64,000 bases of DNA from Megalobrama amblycephala (GCF_018812025.1 NC_063054.1:4259433-4323432); one strand, 5' to 3'. Shown: positions 21,649-33,114, counted from the stretch's first letter. Notes: generated by a model from the sequence alone, not told the origin. Numbers and translations: made by a program.

Positions 21649-21929
21649 TACACTGCGTTCCAAATTATTATGCAAGAGACAAATCAGTAAGATTTCTGTA
21701 CAATAAACATTCAGATTTTAGTTTTTCTAAGAAAATGTTTGTTCGTTTATTTATCCATGTCTTTTTAGATAACTGGTATCAATCTCAGACAAAATAATTT
21801 GCCAGATCTATGAAAACCCTACTTAGAGGTTGTTCCACATTGTTAAGCAAGTCACAGTTCTCATGCAATATGAGGAGGAAGAAAAATCTTTCTGAAGATG
21901 AAAAGCATGAAATGGTGCAATGTTGTGCA

Positions 21930-22208
21930 AAAGGCATGAAAACAACTAATATTGTGTGAGAACTGAATGGAAATTATCGAATTATCATAAGATTTGTGAG
22001 TGATTTAGAGCACAGCAGAACTCGGTCAGATAAAGGCTTATTAATGAAAGTTCCTATCAAAAAAATTAATTGTATTAAAAGGGCAGCTATAAAAAAGCCA
22101 GTGTTGAGCAGCAAACAGGTATTTGAAGCTGCTGGTGCCTCTGGAGTCTCAAGAAGCTCTCCATGCAGGCTGGCAGTTGTGCGTAAAGATGCATTTCAGC
22201 CACCCTAA
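21930..22208 (+). pseudogene. Tc1-like transposase N-terminus, left arm
   Basis: Degenerate frame reading FVSDLEHSRTRSDKGLLMKV, PIKKINCIKRAAIKKP and SSKQVFEAAGASGVSRSSPC, which resembles the paired helix-turn-helix of Tc1-like transposases. A frame on the plus strand through 22241-22440 reads TMDG..GWISGWLVNGHRIPTRL, matching the catalytic core. Mirror copy on minus at 22652-22894. Confidence 0.65.
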
Positions 22209-22651
22209 ACCAAACCTCACAAAGAGAAACATTTACAGTGGGTTTAGAAATACATGAAGACTAATTTTTAAATAGTTTTATTCACTGACTAACGCCGTAC
22301 TACAATGGATGGTCTAAATGGATGGATTTCTGGATGCTTGGTGAATGGCCACCGCATTCCAACAAGACTGTGACGTCAGCAAGGAGCTGACGGGTGATGA
22401 TTTGGGCTGGAATACTGGGAAGTGAGATGGAGGGTACTAAAATGACTTTTGCAAGATATATGGAGTTTATAACTGGCCATTTTCAGCTATGATATAAAAA
22501 GGAGGATAGTGCATAGTACAATGCACTATTGTACAATGCACTATGCACTATCCCATGCTGCAAAAAAAACACCACAGCAATAAAACTGTTTGAAAATGTA
22601 TTTCTACAGCCACTGTAAATGTTTCTCTTTAGTAGGTTTGGTTAGTGGTGT

Positions 22652-22894
22652 CTAAAATGCATCTTTACGCACAACTGCCAGCCTGCATGGTGAGGTTCTC
22701 AAGACTCCAGAGACACCAGCAGCTTCAAATACCTGTTTGCTGCTCAAGACTGGCTTTTTTATAGCTGCCCTTTTAATACAATTAATTTTTTTGATAGGAA
22801 CTTTCATTAATAAGCCTTTATCTGACCGAGTTCTGCTGTGCTCTAAATCACTCACAAATCTTATGATAATTCGATAATCTCCATTCAGTTTCAC
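22652..22894 (-). pseudogene. Tc1-like transposase N-terminus, right arm
   Basis: Inverted copy of the left-arm frame (GLLMKVPIKKINCIKRAAIK..); slightly longer at the N-terminal side (MKLNGDYRIIIRFVSDLEHS). Not functional alone. Confidence 0.65.
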
Positions 22895-23252
22895 ACAATA
22901 TTAGTTGTTTTCATGCCTTTTGCACAACATTGCACCATTTCATGCTTTTCATCTTCAGAAAGATCTTTCTTCCTCCCCATATTGCATGAGAACTGTGACT
23001 TGCTTAATAATGTGGAACAACCTCTAAGTAGGGTTTCCATAGATCTGGCAAATTATTTTGTCTGAGATTGATACCTGTTATCTAAAAAGACATGGATAAA
23101 TAAACAAACAAACATTTTCTTAGAAAAACTAAAATCTGAATGTTTATTGTACAGAAATCTTACCGATATGTCAATTGCATAATAATTTGGAACGCAGTGT
23201 ACAGTGTGATTCTTCAGTAAGTTTATACAAAGCTTTTCATCAAAGTATTTAA

Positions 23253-26200
23253 AGGTGCCCTATAACTTTTTTTTTAAAGATGTAATATAAGTCTAAGGTG
23301 TCCCCTGAATGTGTCTGTGAAGTTTCAGCTCAAAATACCCCATAGATTTTTTTTTATTCATTTTTTTAACTGCCTATTTTGGGGCATCATTATAAAGGAG
23401 CCGATTCAGGGTGTGTGGCCCTTTAAATCTCGTGCTCCACGCCCCAAGAGCTCGCGCTTGCATTAAACAACATAAAAAAAGTTCAAACAGCTAATATAAC
23501 CCTCAAAATGGATCTTTACAAAGTGTTCGTCATGCAGCATGTCTAATCGCGTACAGTGTTTATTTTGATGTTTACATTTGATTCTGAATGAGTTTGATAT
23601 ATGGCGTTATTTTACTGTCAATTGTCGAGAGCACACTATTGTGACGCGAGAGCATATCAATGTAATGCGCGAGCGCAAATCTGTCCGCTCGCGCGCGGAT
23701 TTCCTCTGCTCTCGCGCAAATCTGTCCGCTCGTGCGCGGATTTCCTTTGCTCTCGCGCAAATCTGGACGCGCGCGCTCAAATATACAGTGCTCTCTTATG
23801 AACTGCCTCTCCTCTCTCTCAGATATTGCGTGTGCACGCTCAAACTGTTTCCTGCGTGCTCAAACGTGTCCTGCGCGCTCAAACTGCACATGTGCGCTCA
23901 CGAATCTCTCCGTGCTCTTGCAGAAATTAATTTGCTTTTGGATTAAATGCTGTCAAAAGTTATAAACCAATCAGAAGAGACGACTGATCCATGAAAATGC
24001 TACGTGGAATCTTATTGGCTGAGAGTGAACTGCGCCTGGAATTCTTTCGACAAAAATATATATTTTATTTCTTTACAATTTAATAATATTTATCAAATGT
24101 AACCTAGTCTAACTGCATCACATTACAGGTCAAACCCCTATTTATCTAAACAAACAAACAAAAAATGCTTCTTAAAGTAATTGTGGTCATACGTTTTGTG
24201 TTGAAATTTAAAAAAAAAAATAGGTAACATTTTACAATAAGGTTTTTATTTGTTAACATTAGTTAATGTATTATCTAACATGAACTAACAATGTGCAATA
24301 CATTACTGTAATTATTAATCTTTGTTAACGTTAAAAATACAGCTGTTTGTTGGTTGTTTACTTCACAGTGCATTTAATAATGTTAACAAATACAACATTT
24401 GATTTTAATAACGTATTAGTAAATGTTGAAATTAACATTAACAAATATTAATAAATGCTGAAGAAGAGCAATTCATTATTAGTTAATGTTAACTAATGCA
24501 GTTAAATAATGTTAACGCAACCTTATTGTAAAGTATTACCAACAAACATCTTCTGATTTAAGACCGAACAAGATCAGGGTCAAATCGTCATTCCCTTAAT
24601 ACTTAATGTGGAGATCACATACCACCATAGTCAATTGGTATAAAACATGACATACAAAAATACCTAAGCTCTTGTGTATGCACGATTAAGCAAAAGAACG
24701 CGATCTTATTCCTAAATGACAACGATTCGGTTATGTCTATTAAACCTTTTGAAATTACAATCATACCAGAATATTTAAACCTGCTTTTGCATTGCTGCTG
24801 AAAGCAGTGGTCATGTAAGCTATATGTTTTAAACAGCTTCACAAAGTGTTTTCAACAACATACTATTGCTACATCTGTGTTGCAAACATTAAATAATAAT
24901 GCAAGTATTGCAATAACAATTTATAGTCTGAATATACACTGATTTCAGCAATTAAAATAAGTAGCTAAATGAATGTTGAAACTAATGTTGTTACACTGTT
25001 CTGCCAGTAGGTGGTGACCAGTGACTGTTAAAATGTATTTGATGTATCAGAATGTATTTGATGTATCAGAATCATTAATTCCAGACCTCAAAAGAAATTG
25101 ACTATGGTGGTATGTGATCTCCACATTAAGTATTAAGGGAATGACGATTTGACCCTGATCTTGTTCGGTCTTAAATCAGAAGATATTTGTTGGTAATACT
25201 TTACAATAAGGTTGCGTTAACATTATTTAACTGCATTAGTTAACATTAACTAATAATGAATTGCTCTTCTTCAGCATTTATTAATATTTGTTAATGTTAA
25301 TTTCAACATTTACTAATACGTTATTAAAATCAAATGTTGTATTTGTTAACATTATTAAATGCACTGTGAAGTAAACAACCAACAAACAGCTGTATTTTTA
25401 ACGTTAACAAAGATTAATAATTACAGTAATGTATTGCACATTGTTAGTTCATGTTAGATAATACATTAACTAATGTTAACAAATAAAAACCTTATTGTAA
25501 AATGTTACCTATTTTTTTTTTTTTAAATTTCAACACAAAACGTATGACCACAATAACTTTAAGAAACATTTTTTGTTTGTTTGTTTAGATAAATAGGGGT
25601 TTGACCTGTAATGTGATGCAGTTAGACTAGGTTACATTTGATAAATATTATTAAATTGTGAATAAATAAAATATATATCTTTGTCGAAAGAATTCCAGGC
25701 GCAGTTCACTCTCAGCCAATAAGATTCCATGTAGCATTTTCATGGATCAGTCGTCTCTTCTGATTGGTTTATAACTTTTGACAGCGTTTAATCCAAAAGC
25801 CAAATTAATTTCTGCAAGAGCACGGAGAGATTCGTGAGCGCACATGTGCAGTTTGAGCGCGCAGGACACGTTTGAGCACCCAGGAAACAGTTTGAGCGTG
25901 CACACGCAATATCTGAGAGAGAGGAGAGGCAGTTCATAAGAGAGCACTGTATATTTGAGCGCGCGCGTCCAGATTTGCGCGAGAGCAAAGGAAATCCGCG
26001 CGCGAGCGGACAGATTTGCGCGAGAGCAGAGGAAATCCGTGCGCGAGCGGACAGATTTGCGCTTGCACATTACATTGATATGCTCTCGTGTCACAATAAT
26101 GTGCTCTCGACAATTGACAGTAAAATAACGCCATATTGATAGTGCTCCGTGGCTAAAGCTAACATTACACACTGTTGGAGAGATTTATAAAGAATGAAGT

Positions 26201-26541
26201 TGTGTTTATGAATTATACAGACTGCAGGTGTTGCTGCTTGCTTACCTAATCTGATGATTCAGCTGTGCAGCTCCAGATGTGTAATGCCTTTCATAATGTT
26301 GGGAACATGGGCTGGCATATGCAAATATTGGGGGCGTACATATTAATGATCCTGACTGTTATGTAACAGTCGGTGTTATGTTGAGATTCGCCTGTTCTTC
26401 GGAGGTCTTTTAAACAAATGAGATTTATATAAGAAGGAGGAAACAATGGAGTTTGAGACTCACTGTATGTCATTTCCATGTACTGAACTCTTGTTATTCA
26501 ACTATGCCAAGATAAATTCAATTTTTGAATCTAGGGCACCT
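23253..26541. mobile_element. TTAA-flanked MITE (family 2, AGGTGCCC ends), interrupted
   Basis: Ends AGGTGCCCTA..and ..TAGGGCACCT, with TTAA outside both (23249-23252, 26542-26545). Its left 340 bp and right 400 bp match, in reverse complement, the right and left parts of the uninterrupted 957-bp copy at 36773-37729. Everything between 23600 and 26135 is a later insertion (next entry). Confidence 0.8.
23600..26135. mobile_element. Giant palindromic transposon (about 1.04-kb arms, 6-bp duplication)
   Basis: TATGGCG..CGCCATA ends; TTGATA on both sides (23594-23599, 26136-26141). Arms 23600-24636 and 25096-26135 are inverted copies with roughly 97-98% identity by eye; the 459-bp centre (24637-25095) is unique. 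Each arm holds a CpG-rich tandem array (units such as GCGCAAATCTGTCCGCTCGC), a CTGCGCGCTCAAAC array, and an embedded copy of a common cyprinid repeat (TTAACATTAGTTAATG block, about 24225-24540). No transposase is visible. A 6-bp duplication is reported for IS3EU transposons; that link is a suggestion only. Confidence 0.85.
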
Positions 26542-26545
26542 TTAA

Positions 26546-26632
26546 ATCAACAACACATGGTTACAGTTTCATTATGTTATTATGTTAATTATTATGTTAT
26601 TGAATGTTAATGTGTTTTGCAAAGTAGTTTAT
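26546..26632. other. Short spacer
   Basis: A/T-rich, nothing recognised. Confidence 0.4.
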
Positions 26633-26952
26633 TTGTTTTACAATGTTATGGCATAGTTTTAAATTCATTTTTCGCTCTTTATAAGGTTTATTGCAGGTGT
26701 AAACGGTAATTGACAATCATTAATCAGAAAGATTGTGTCTGGTGGAGTTGAACCAGAAAAGCTCGTTTGATTAAAGAGAATAATCACCCCACCCCCCTCT
26801 TGTCAATGAATGTGTTTGATAACCTCACACTACAACCCCAGCTGACGCCACACTTCTGATTAATGATTGTTAATCAGTGTTCACACCTGCTATATACCTA
26901 TAACATAAAGAGCTAAAATTAGTTTAAAATTATGCCATAACATTGTAAAACA
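26633..26952. mobile_element. Palindromic MITE (320 bp)
   Basis: Left end TTGTTTTACAATGTTATGGC and right end GCCATAACATTGTAAAACAA are exact inverted copies, and complementarity continues inward (GCAGGTGTAAAC with GTTCACACCTGC; ATCATTAATCAGAA with TTCTGATTAATGAT). The whole unit can fold into one hairpin. No coding. Confidence 0.75.
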
Positions 26953-27491
26953 AGTAATATTCAATGGTATAATAAACTCAGAACTGATATCCTCGTGTTA
27001 ATGTCTTGATTTAAACAACTGAAAAATATGATGAAATAAATCACACAAACTGAAGCAATGAATCGCATAGCAGTTGTGTGTGGTTTGGTGCCATTATTGA
27101 GTATAGAGGTGCGTGTGCGTGTGTGCGCGTGTGGTCCTGGTAAACCCTATGTTGTGTGGACAAAATGTCCCCACAAGGATGGCAATACAAGAAGTCTTTG
27201 ACCTTGTAAGGACATTTTTTGAATGTAATTTGGGCATAATGGGTGGAGCTAGAATGTCCAACCACACTCTTACCCTACCCATAACTCCATCCCTTCACCC
27301 ATTAGATCCACAGAGGTGGAGCTGGAGTTGGTCAAACTCAACCCATGACGTCCGAGAGGTGGAGCTGGAAGTCGTTTGGTTCTGCAGTGAGCACCACTTG
27401 CATTTTTTGGTCCCCATGAGGAAAACAGCTTATAAATCATACTAAATGATATTTTTTGAAAATGTAGTATAAAAATGCAGAAAGTTTTCTG
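26953..27491. repeat. Dispersed fish repeat, no gene
   Basis: 27110-27480 has the GGTCCTGGTAAACCC..GGACAAAATGTCCCC..TTGGTCCCCATGAGGAA pattern seen widely in fish genomes, with an internal CAGAGGTGGAGCTGGA duplication (27310 and 27355). Class unknown to me. Confidence 0.45.
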
Positions 27492-27856
27492 TGACGGGTA
27501 GTCCACTTTTAAATAAAATTTTCCTGATAATTTACTCACCCCCATGTCATCCAAGATGTTCATGTCTTTCTTTCTTCAGTCGAAAAGAAATGAAGGTTTT
27601 TGATGAAAACATTCCAGGATTATTCTCCTTATAGTGGACTTCAATGGACTCCAGACGGTTGAAGGTCAAAATTACAGTTTCAGTGCAGCTTCAAAGAGCT
27701 TTAAACGATACCAGACGAGGAATAAGGGTCTTATCTAGCGAAACGATCGATCGTTTTCGAAAAAAATACAACTGTATATGCTTTATAAACACATCTTGAA
27801 TGACATGGGCATGAGTAAATTATCAGGAAAATTTTATTTAAAAGTGAACTAATCCT
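27492..27856. mobile_element. Fold-back MITE (family 3, AGGATTAGT ends)
   Basis: Inverted ends: CACTTTTAAATAAAATTTTC with CTGATAATTTACTCA, and the complement at 27805-27850. Same family as 31313-31915, which has intact TTAA flanks; here the flanks are eroded. Confidence 0.65.
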
Positions 27857-28402
27857 TTAGGGGTAGGTTTAGGATTAGGGGATAGAAAAAATATTAAATC
27901 AAATGCAATTATTTACTCTACTGACAGCAGTATGTCTTAGCAAATATGCAGAAATAAATCTGCATATATTTGTCTAAAAAATATAAGTAGGCCTATTCTT
28001 AAACTGAAAACATGTTCCTTATGTCTAAAGATGTATTCAATGTGTTTATAATGGGTGTGTGTGTGTTTATTGGATCTGGTTATTTGCTTTTTCTCGCTCT
28101 CTCCTTTTCTCTCTCTCTCGTTATGAGACAGGTGTTCCAATCAGCTGTGTTCAATCTGGTCGTGGCTGATTGGATGTTGACGGGAAGGAGTGAGAAGACG
28201 TGGTGAAATAGTGGAGAAGAGAGAGAGACTTCCTTCTGCCAGGGCAAATACTTCCTCCTGTGGCCCAGACTCATTTGTTGTTAGATTTCTTATATATTGT
28301 ATATTTGTGAGTGAACTCAGTATTACAACTCAGGTGTGCTCTTTAATAGTTGTTTAATATCCTTTGATTCTGTTTATGTTTTACGTTGTCTATGTTTGTT
28401 AA
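27857..28402. other. No gene recognised
   Basis: Contains short T/C-rich tracts (28085-28120) only. Confidence 0.5.
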
Positions 28403-28504
28403 AGGGTTAGTTCACCCAAAAATGAAAATTCTGTCATTTATTACTCACCCTCATGTCGTTTCACACCCATAAGACCTTCGTTCATCTTTAGAACACAAAT
28501 TAAG

Positions 28505-29591
28505 TAGTCTGGGTAAACCCAGCCTGATCTGCCGGCGATTTGATTTCGCTCTGCAACTCAGTCTGGAAACCCGTGCATTCATTTCTATTGCTTCCGTTAC
28601 ACTTTTGCGGGAGCCAATCACAGACTGGCTTATCCACCTTGCTCGCTATTGGCGGGTATAACACGATGACGATAGAGAAGCGACGGCAAGCAGTTTTCAA
28701 ACTCTATCTGATCTACCCGTCTCTTCAATATAACAATGCACAATCACAGTGACGCCGATTGTGTTAAGCATTTACCTTATCTGAGAGAAATGTAGCAGAG
28801 CGTTGATCCGACAGTCTCTTCATAGGAAGATTACAAACGGCGATTGATGACACACGATGATTCTCTGCTGTTATTTTGGTGGTTTGCTTCACGATGTGAG
28901 TACAGGACTCTTTTACTTCAACGCCCCTTGATGGTAGACAATATTTTTATTATTTGCTCTATATGTTTCGTCTCCCTGCTTCTTGAATCTCGCGCCGCCT
29001 GAGCTGACTGGAATTTTTTTGGTTGTCATGACAATGATGTAGTTTAGGGCGGCTATATTCCGCGTTCATTTACACTGAACCAGAACAGTATCAGAGTCGC
29101 CTTTTAAACTCTCGACGATGCTGAATGACTTCTTTAGTTAGCAAACAAAATGCTCGAGTGGGTGTAAATATCACTCACTTTCATGTTTTTTGTACAACCT
29201 GCAAAAATCGCTCGATGCCATTGCTGCTCCTACAAACCGCTGAGCAATGCTTCAAACCAATACAAACTAACCCTGCGTCTCAATCAGCTCCCTAGTTCCC
29301 TTGGTCGTGAATCAGTAACGTTATATCATGCAAGTGAATGTGGCTGATTCCCTGATCAGTGCTGACTACTGAACTAGGGAGCTGATTGAGACACACGGTA
29401 AACCTGTCTGGAGTTTTCGCATCGCTCTGCAAAGTACGTCACCCGGATCGTTGATCTGATTGGTTGAAGGACTATCCAATTGCGTGACTAATGCTCGTTG
29501 ATCACGCCTCTTGTGCAGCAGGAAATCCATACAGACTCTCCAGACCAATGTTCAATTTTAAATTGAGCTTGGTCTGGTGATAGCCAGACTA
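28505..29591. mobile_element. Nested element with TAGTCTGG ends (9-bp duplication)
   Basis: Termini TAGTCTGG and CCAGACTA; CAAATTAAG is present immediately outside both (28496-28504, 29592-29600), and removing the insert rejoins the family 1 MITE. 1,087 bp, no coding recognised. A 9-bp duplication would suit Mutator-like or related transposons; family is uncertain. A 120-bp palindrome sits inside at 29274-29395. Confidence 0.75.
29274..29395. repeat. Small palindromic insertion
   Basis: GTCTCAATCAGCTCCCTAGT and its complement ACTAGGGAGCTGATTGAGAC lie about 75 bp apart. Probably a third-level nested MITE. Confidence 0.6.
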
Positions 29592-30003
29592 CAAATTAAG
29601 ATATTTTAGTTGAAATCTGATGACTCAGTGAGGCCTCCATAGGGAGCAATGACATTTCCTCTCTCAAGATCCATTAATGTACTAAAAACATATTTAAATC
29701 AGTTCATGTGAGTACAGTGGTTCAATATTAATATTATAAAGTGATAAGAATATTTTTGGTGCACCAAAAAAAAACAAAATAACGACTTATTTAGTGATGG
29801 CCGATTTCAAAACACTGCTTCAGGAAGCTTCGGAGCACAGATGAATCAGTGTATCGAAGCCAAAGTCACATGATTTCAGCCGTTGGCAGTTTGACACGTG
29901 ATTTGAATCATGATTCGATACTCTGATTCATTTATGCTCCGAACGGCATGAGGGTGAGTAATAAATGACAGAATTTTCATATTTGGGTGAACTAACCCTT
30001 TAA

Positions 30004-30519
30004 TTTCTTATGTTCTTTTTGCTTTAAGGGAACGTAGGGGAAGGGTGCCATTTTTGTTTGTACTTATCTTTTTTTCTCTCGGTTATGGCTGCGTAGGGAG
30101 AGATGGAAGTTGTATGTATTTTATTCGTGGATTATCTTTGTCTAGGTAATTTGATACAATTATTGGGTTAGTTAGTTTGAGTTTTAGCCCTCCCCTGCAG
30201 TTTTGTTCCCAGTACCTTTTGTTAATACTTTGAGAATACTCATTTTGTTTATAAATCTTTACCTTTTCAATTAAAAGATCCTAATTTGAATTGGTGTTTG
30301 TGTTGATTCTGGGACAGGATTTCCCTGGTTCTCTCTCCAAGGTTTTCTTTCTTTAGTTATTTTTACTTTTTTTTTTTCTTCTTATTTTGTTACTGGCTCC
30401 CCAGATGGGTAGTTATGTAACAATAGATACTAACATTTGTGTTTTATTTGCACTGTATTTGCCCTCTTCTCTTTATTTCCTTGCATTTATTACACATTAT
30501 TTATAGAAAACTGCTATAA
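30004..30519. other. No gene recognised
   Basis: T-rich. A/T composition and scattered AATTAAAAG-type signals (about 30275) but no coding. Confidence 0.45.
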
Positions 30520-30900
30520 AAAGTTGCTGGATCCAAAATGGTCAATATTCATGCATTTTATTCATATTTCATGTCAGTCATTTATGGCTTATGATTTATT
30601 AATATTACTTTTGATTTCATATATTCATGTACTCCTACTCCATATATTAATCCTCGTTCAAGTATTTACTCTTTAATGTACTCCTTTATGGTTATTCTTC
30701 TTGTATCTTTTAGAGTATGTATGCTTGTTGTATTCAGTATTGTATTCAGTTAGAGTATGTATTCAGTTGTTCTTCAAGTGTTCCAGTGTGACAGGTTATG
30801 TTGACACGTTTTTTTGTTTAGATATTGGACGCCTGCCAAGTACAGAAGTGATGATGTTTTCAGAATTTGTTGCTCATTTGAACTTGTATGAAAATATGTC
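30520..30900 (+). repeat. Dispersed repeat, copy 2 (inverted relative to 18640-18985)
   Basis: See copy 1; here the GGACGCCTGCCAAGTA block is at about 30827-30842 and TTCTTCAAGTGTTCCAGTGT at about 30770-30789. Confidence 0.6.
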
Positions 30901-31312
30901 TGTTTCCATCTCTGCAGACTCTTCTGCATATTCTACTTCTGTCTGCTTCTGCTTCTTCTCTTCTTCCTCTCATTTCATTCCACAAATATCTTAAATATGT
31001 TTTTTCATTCTGATCTTCACTCGTCATTAGATACAATACTCTGGATTTTATTATAAACTATTTATTTACCTAATTAATTTGTTTGTCTCTATAATTTTTT
31101 TATAAATTTGTTATTCCTTATTCAAATTTGATATCTGACATAATCATTGCTGGACTGCCTGGATCTCATTGCCTCAGTTTTTGCATCAAAAGTATAGGAG
31201 ATAGGAGCTCAAAAACATTTTAATCAAAATAATGCTGAAAATCGGCAAAGAATGAAAATGCTAAGGTACTTTTGCATACATTAGTTCCATAAAGAAATCG
31301 CGTATAGGTTAA
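30901..31312. other. No gene recognised
   Basis: A/T-rich intergenic sequence. Confidence 0.45.
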
Positions 31313-31915
31313 AGGATTAGTTCACTTTCAAATTAAAATTTCCTGATAATTTACTCACTCCTATGTCATTCAAGATGTTCATGTCTTTCTTTCTTCAGTC
31401 GAAAAGAAATGAAGGTTTTTGATGAAAACATTCCAGGATTTTTCTCCATATAGTGGACTTCAATGGGGTTCAACAAGTTGCACAAGCATATTGTATAATA
31501 CAATTTAGTTCAAACTTTGACCTGTGGAGGGCAGTAATACACTTAGCAGCATCTACACTGATGGAATTCAAATAGAGAAGAAGAAGAAGAAGAAGAGAGC
31601 TAGTTCAAGATGAGCATTTATGGTTAAAATGTATAAAAAAAATTTTTTATTATTATTATTATTTTTTTTTTTTTTTAGAAAATGAGAAATGGTTTCTCTA
31701 GATAAGACCCTTATTCCTCATCTGGTATCATTTAAAGCCCTTTGAAGCTGCACTGAAACTGTAATTTTGACCTTCAACCGTTTGGGCTCCATTGAAGTCC
31801 ACTATAAGGAGAATAATCCTGGAATGTTTTCATCAAAAACCTTAATTTCTCATCTTGGATGACATGGGGGTGAGTAAATTATCAGGAAATTTTAATTGGA
31901 AAATGAACTAATCCT
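31313..31915. mobile_element. TTAA-flanked fold-back MITE (family 3)
   Basis: Ends AGGATTAGTTCACTTT..and complement, TTAA outside both (31309-31312, 31916-31919). Inverted arms of about 150 bp include TCCTGATAATTTACTCA, CAAGATG, AAAACATTCCAGGAT and GTGGACTTCAATGG. The centre carries a (GAA)n tract at 31575-31596 and a poly(T)/ATT run at about 31635-31675. Confidence 0.8.
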
Positions 31916-32300
31916 TTAAATGGTAATCAAAAATGTCTTTGGTGTTTGGGTGTCATTATACTTTTGGCCAGTTTTAACATATAGGCCTATATTTATACAG
32001 TTTTTTATGTAAATATAAAATACAATTTATATGTTAACAATATTAATTGAATGAACGTTTTTATTTTACACTATTTTACACACAAAAACATTTTTATCAA
32101 AATAATGCTGATAATCAGCAAAGATCGAAAATATTTAATCACCTCTGTCAGTGGTATAAAAATACTTAGGTATTTCTGCGTAAATTAGTTAAATGTTTAT
32201 GTATTTTGATTTTCAATCTTTTTATCTGACGTTGGATATTTTCTGCAACCGGCTCGTGAAGACTTTTATTTTGAAAGCATTCCTCAAGCCTGAGCTTCTC
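31916..32300. other. Distal upstream region of b4galt6
   Basis: A/T-rich; no element recognised. Confidence 0.4.
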
Positions 32301-32575
32301 ACTGGCAGATCCATGGCTCTGCTCACTGGCAGCCATTTTGTAAGTCACGCCTACCGGAAACGGTGTCTGCACCTGCACCGACAGCAGAACCGAAATCGGA
32401 GGAATCCCTGTCGAGGCTCGACACGTTTCTCTCGACTCTCCCACTTCCATCCCGCTCACCACCGTTTCCATTCCGTTTCCTCTGCGGGTCGCGCGCCTTT
32501 TCACGCCGCCGTGTCGGAGGACTGATCGCTGGAGCGTGGGCGGATTTTACAGAGAGGGAGGAAGGGCAGGTCCCT

Positions 32576-32607
<32 letters not shown>

Positions 32608-33016
32608 CTTTCACTCCCTTCATCATTTCCAAACATCATCATCATCAACGCGACGAGGCGTGTCTGCGCTCACTAGAAACATACCGCAACACTAAACCAG
32701 CAGCAGCAGCAGCAGCAGCGGCGGCGGCACCGAACAAAATGAATCGCATTAACCGCACGCCGAGCCCGGACGCCGTTTGATGTAGCACGTTTTATTATTT
32801 ATTTATTTTTTGATCTGGAAATTTCTCGACTTTGTTGGGAGTGCGAACGAGCACTGCGGCCTTGCATCCATCTGAATGAACGATGCGGACTTTACCAGCA
32901 CCCTGATTTAGCACCGCATTTCCCACGGATGACCGTTTCACCACACCAAACAGCGTCTCTTTTCTCCGTTCTGTGTGTTTTTATGGGAGTGACGGATAGC
33001 TAGTAGCCGGGATAAA
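32301..33016 (+). promoter_or_regulatory. GC-rich promoter / 5' leader of the b4galt6-like gene
   Basis: Base composition changes sharply to GC-rich with many CpG (GTCGCGCGCC, GACGCCG), as at CpG-island promoters. It holds a CAC/CAT microsatellite (32575-32608) and a CAG/CGG run (32698-32728). No TATA box is evident. The transcript start cannot be placed; part of this is probably untranslated leader, since the coding start is at 33017. Confidence 0.55.
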
Positions 33017-33114
33017 ATGTGGAAGTGGAGGCGGCTGATGCGGTTGTCCAACCGCTCCTTAATGGCCTTCATCTTTTTCTTCTCCATGTCCACGACCTGC
33101 CTCTACTTCATCTA
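33017..33114 (+). CDS. b4galt6: Beta-1,4-galactosyltransferase 6-like, first coding exon (partial)
   Basis: ATG at 33017 (A at -3) reads MWKWRRLMRLSNRSLMAFIF, then FFSMSTTCLYFI, then is cut by the N gap. This matches the N-terminus of vertebrate B4GALT6 (RRxMRxSNRSLxAFIFFFSxSxxCLYFI, remembered) better than B4GALT5. The short basic cytoplasmic tail and hydrophobic segment at about residues 14-32 form the type II signal anchor of this Golgi enzyme, which transfers galactose to glucosylceramide to make lactosylceramide. Catalytic exons were not found to the right; they may be hidden in the gap or lie beyond 64 kb. Only 32 residues support the name. Confidence 0.7.

Larger units (their letters stand above)
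21651..23199. mobile_element. Fold-back element made from a Tc1-like transposon
   Basis: CACTGCGTTCCAAATTATTATG at the left and its complement at the right, each flanked by TA (21649-21650, 23200-23201). The first about 590 bp (to about 22245) and the last about 590 bp (from about 22610) are inverted copies of each other with high identity. Each arm carries the start of a Tc1-type transposase, and the 365-bp centre carries part of the catalytic region. It is a rearranged, non-coding derivative that may still be recognised at both ends. Confidence 0.85.
28403..29999. mobile_element. TTAA-flanked MITE family 1, carrying a nested element
   Basis: AGGGTTAGTTCACCC ends with TTAA on both sides (28399-28402, 30000-30003). 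Interrupted after GAACACAAATTAAG by the element at 28505-29591. Confidence 0.8.

Noticed and set aside
23578..23946. Cys/Arg/Ala-rich open frames in the palindrome arms (also 25747-26172)
   Set aside because: Produced by the CpG-rich tandem units; present in mirror image in both arms and in several frames at once.
23600..26135. Palindrome as an assembly artefact (chimeric inverted read)
   Set aside because: A matching 6-bp target duplication and defined tips inside a known MITE favour a real element, though long reads should confirm.
32363..32695. Open frame with a poly-histidine tract upstream of b4galt6
   Set aside because: It begins at a GTG, has no homology, and the His run is just a CAC/CAT microsatellite in the GC-rich leader.
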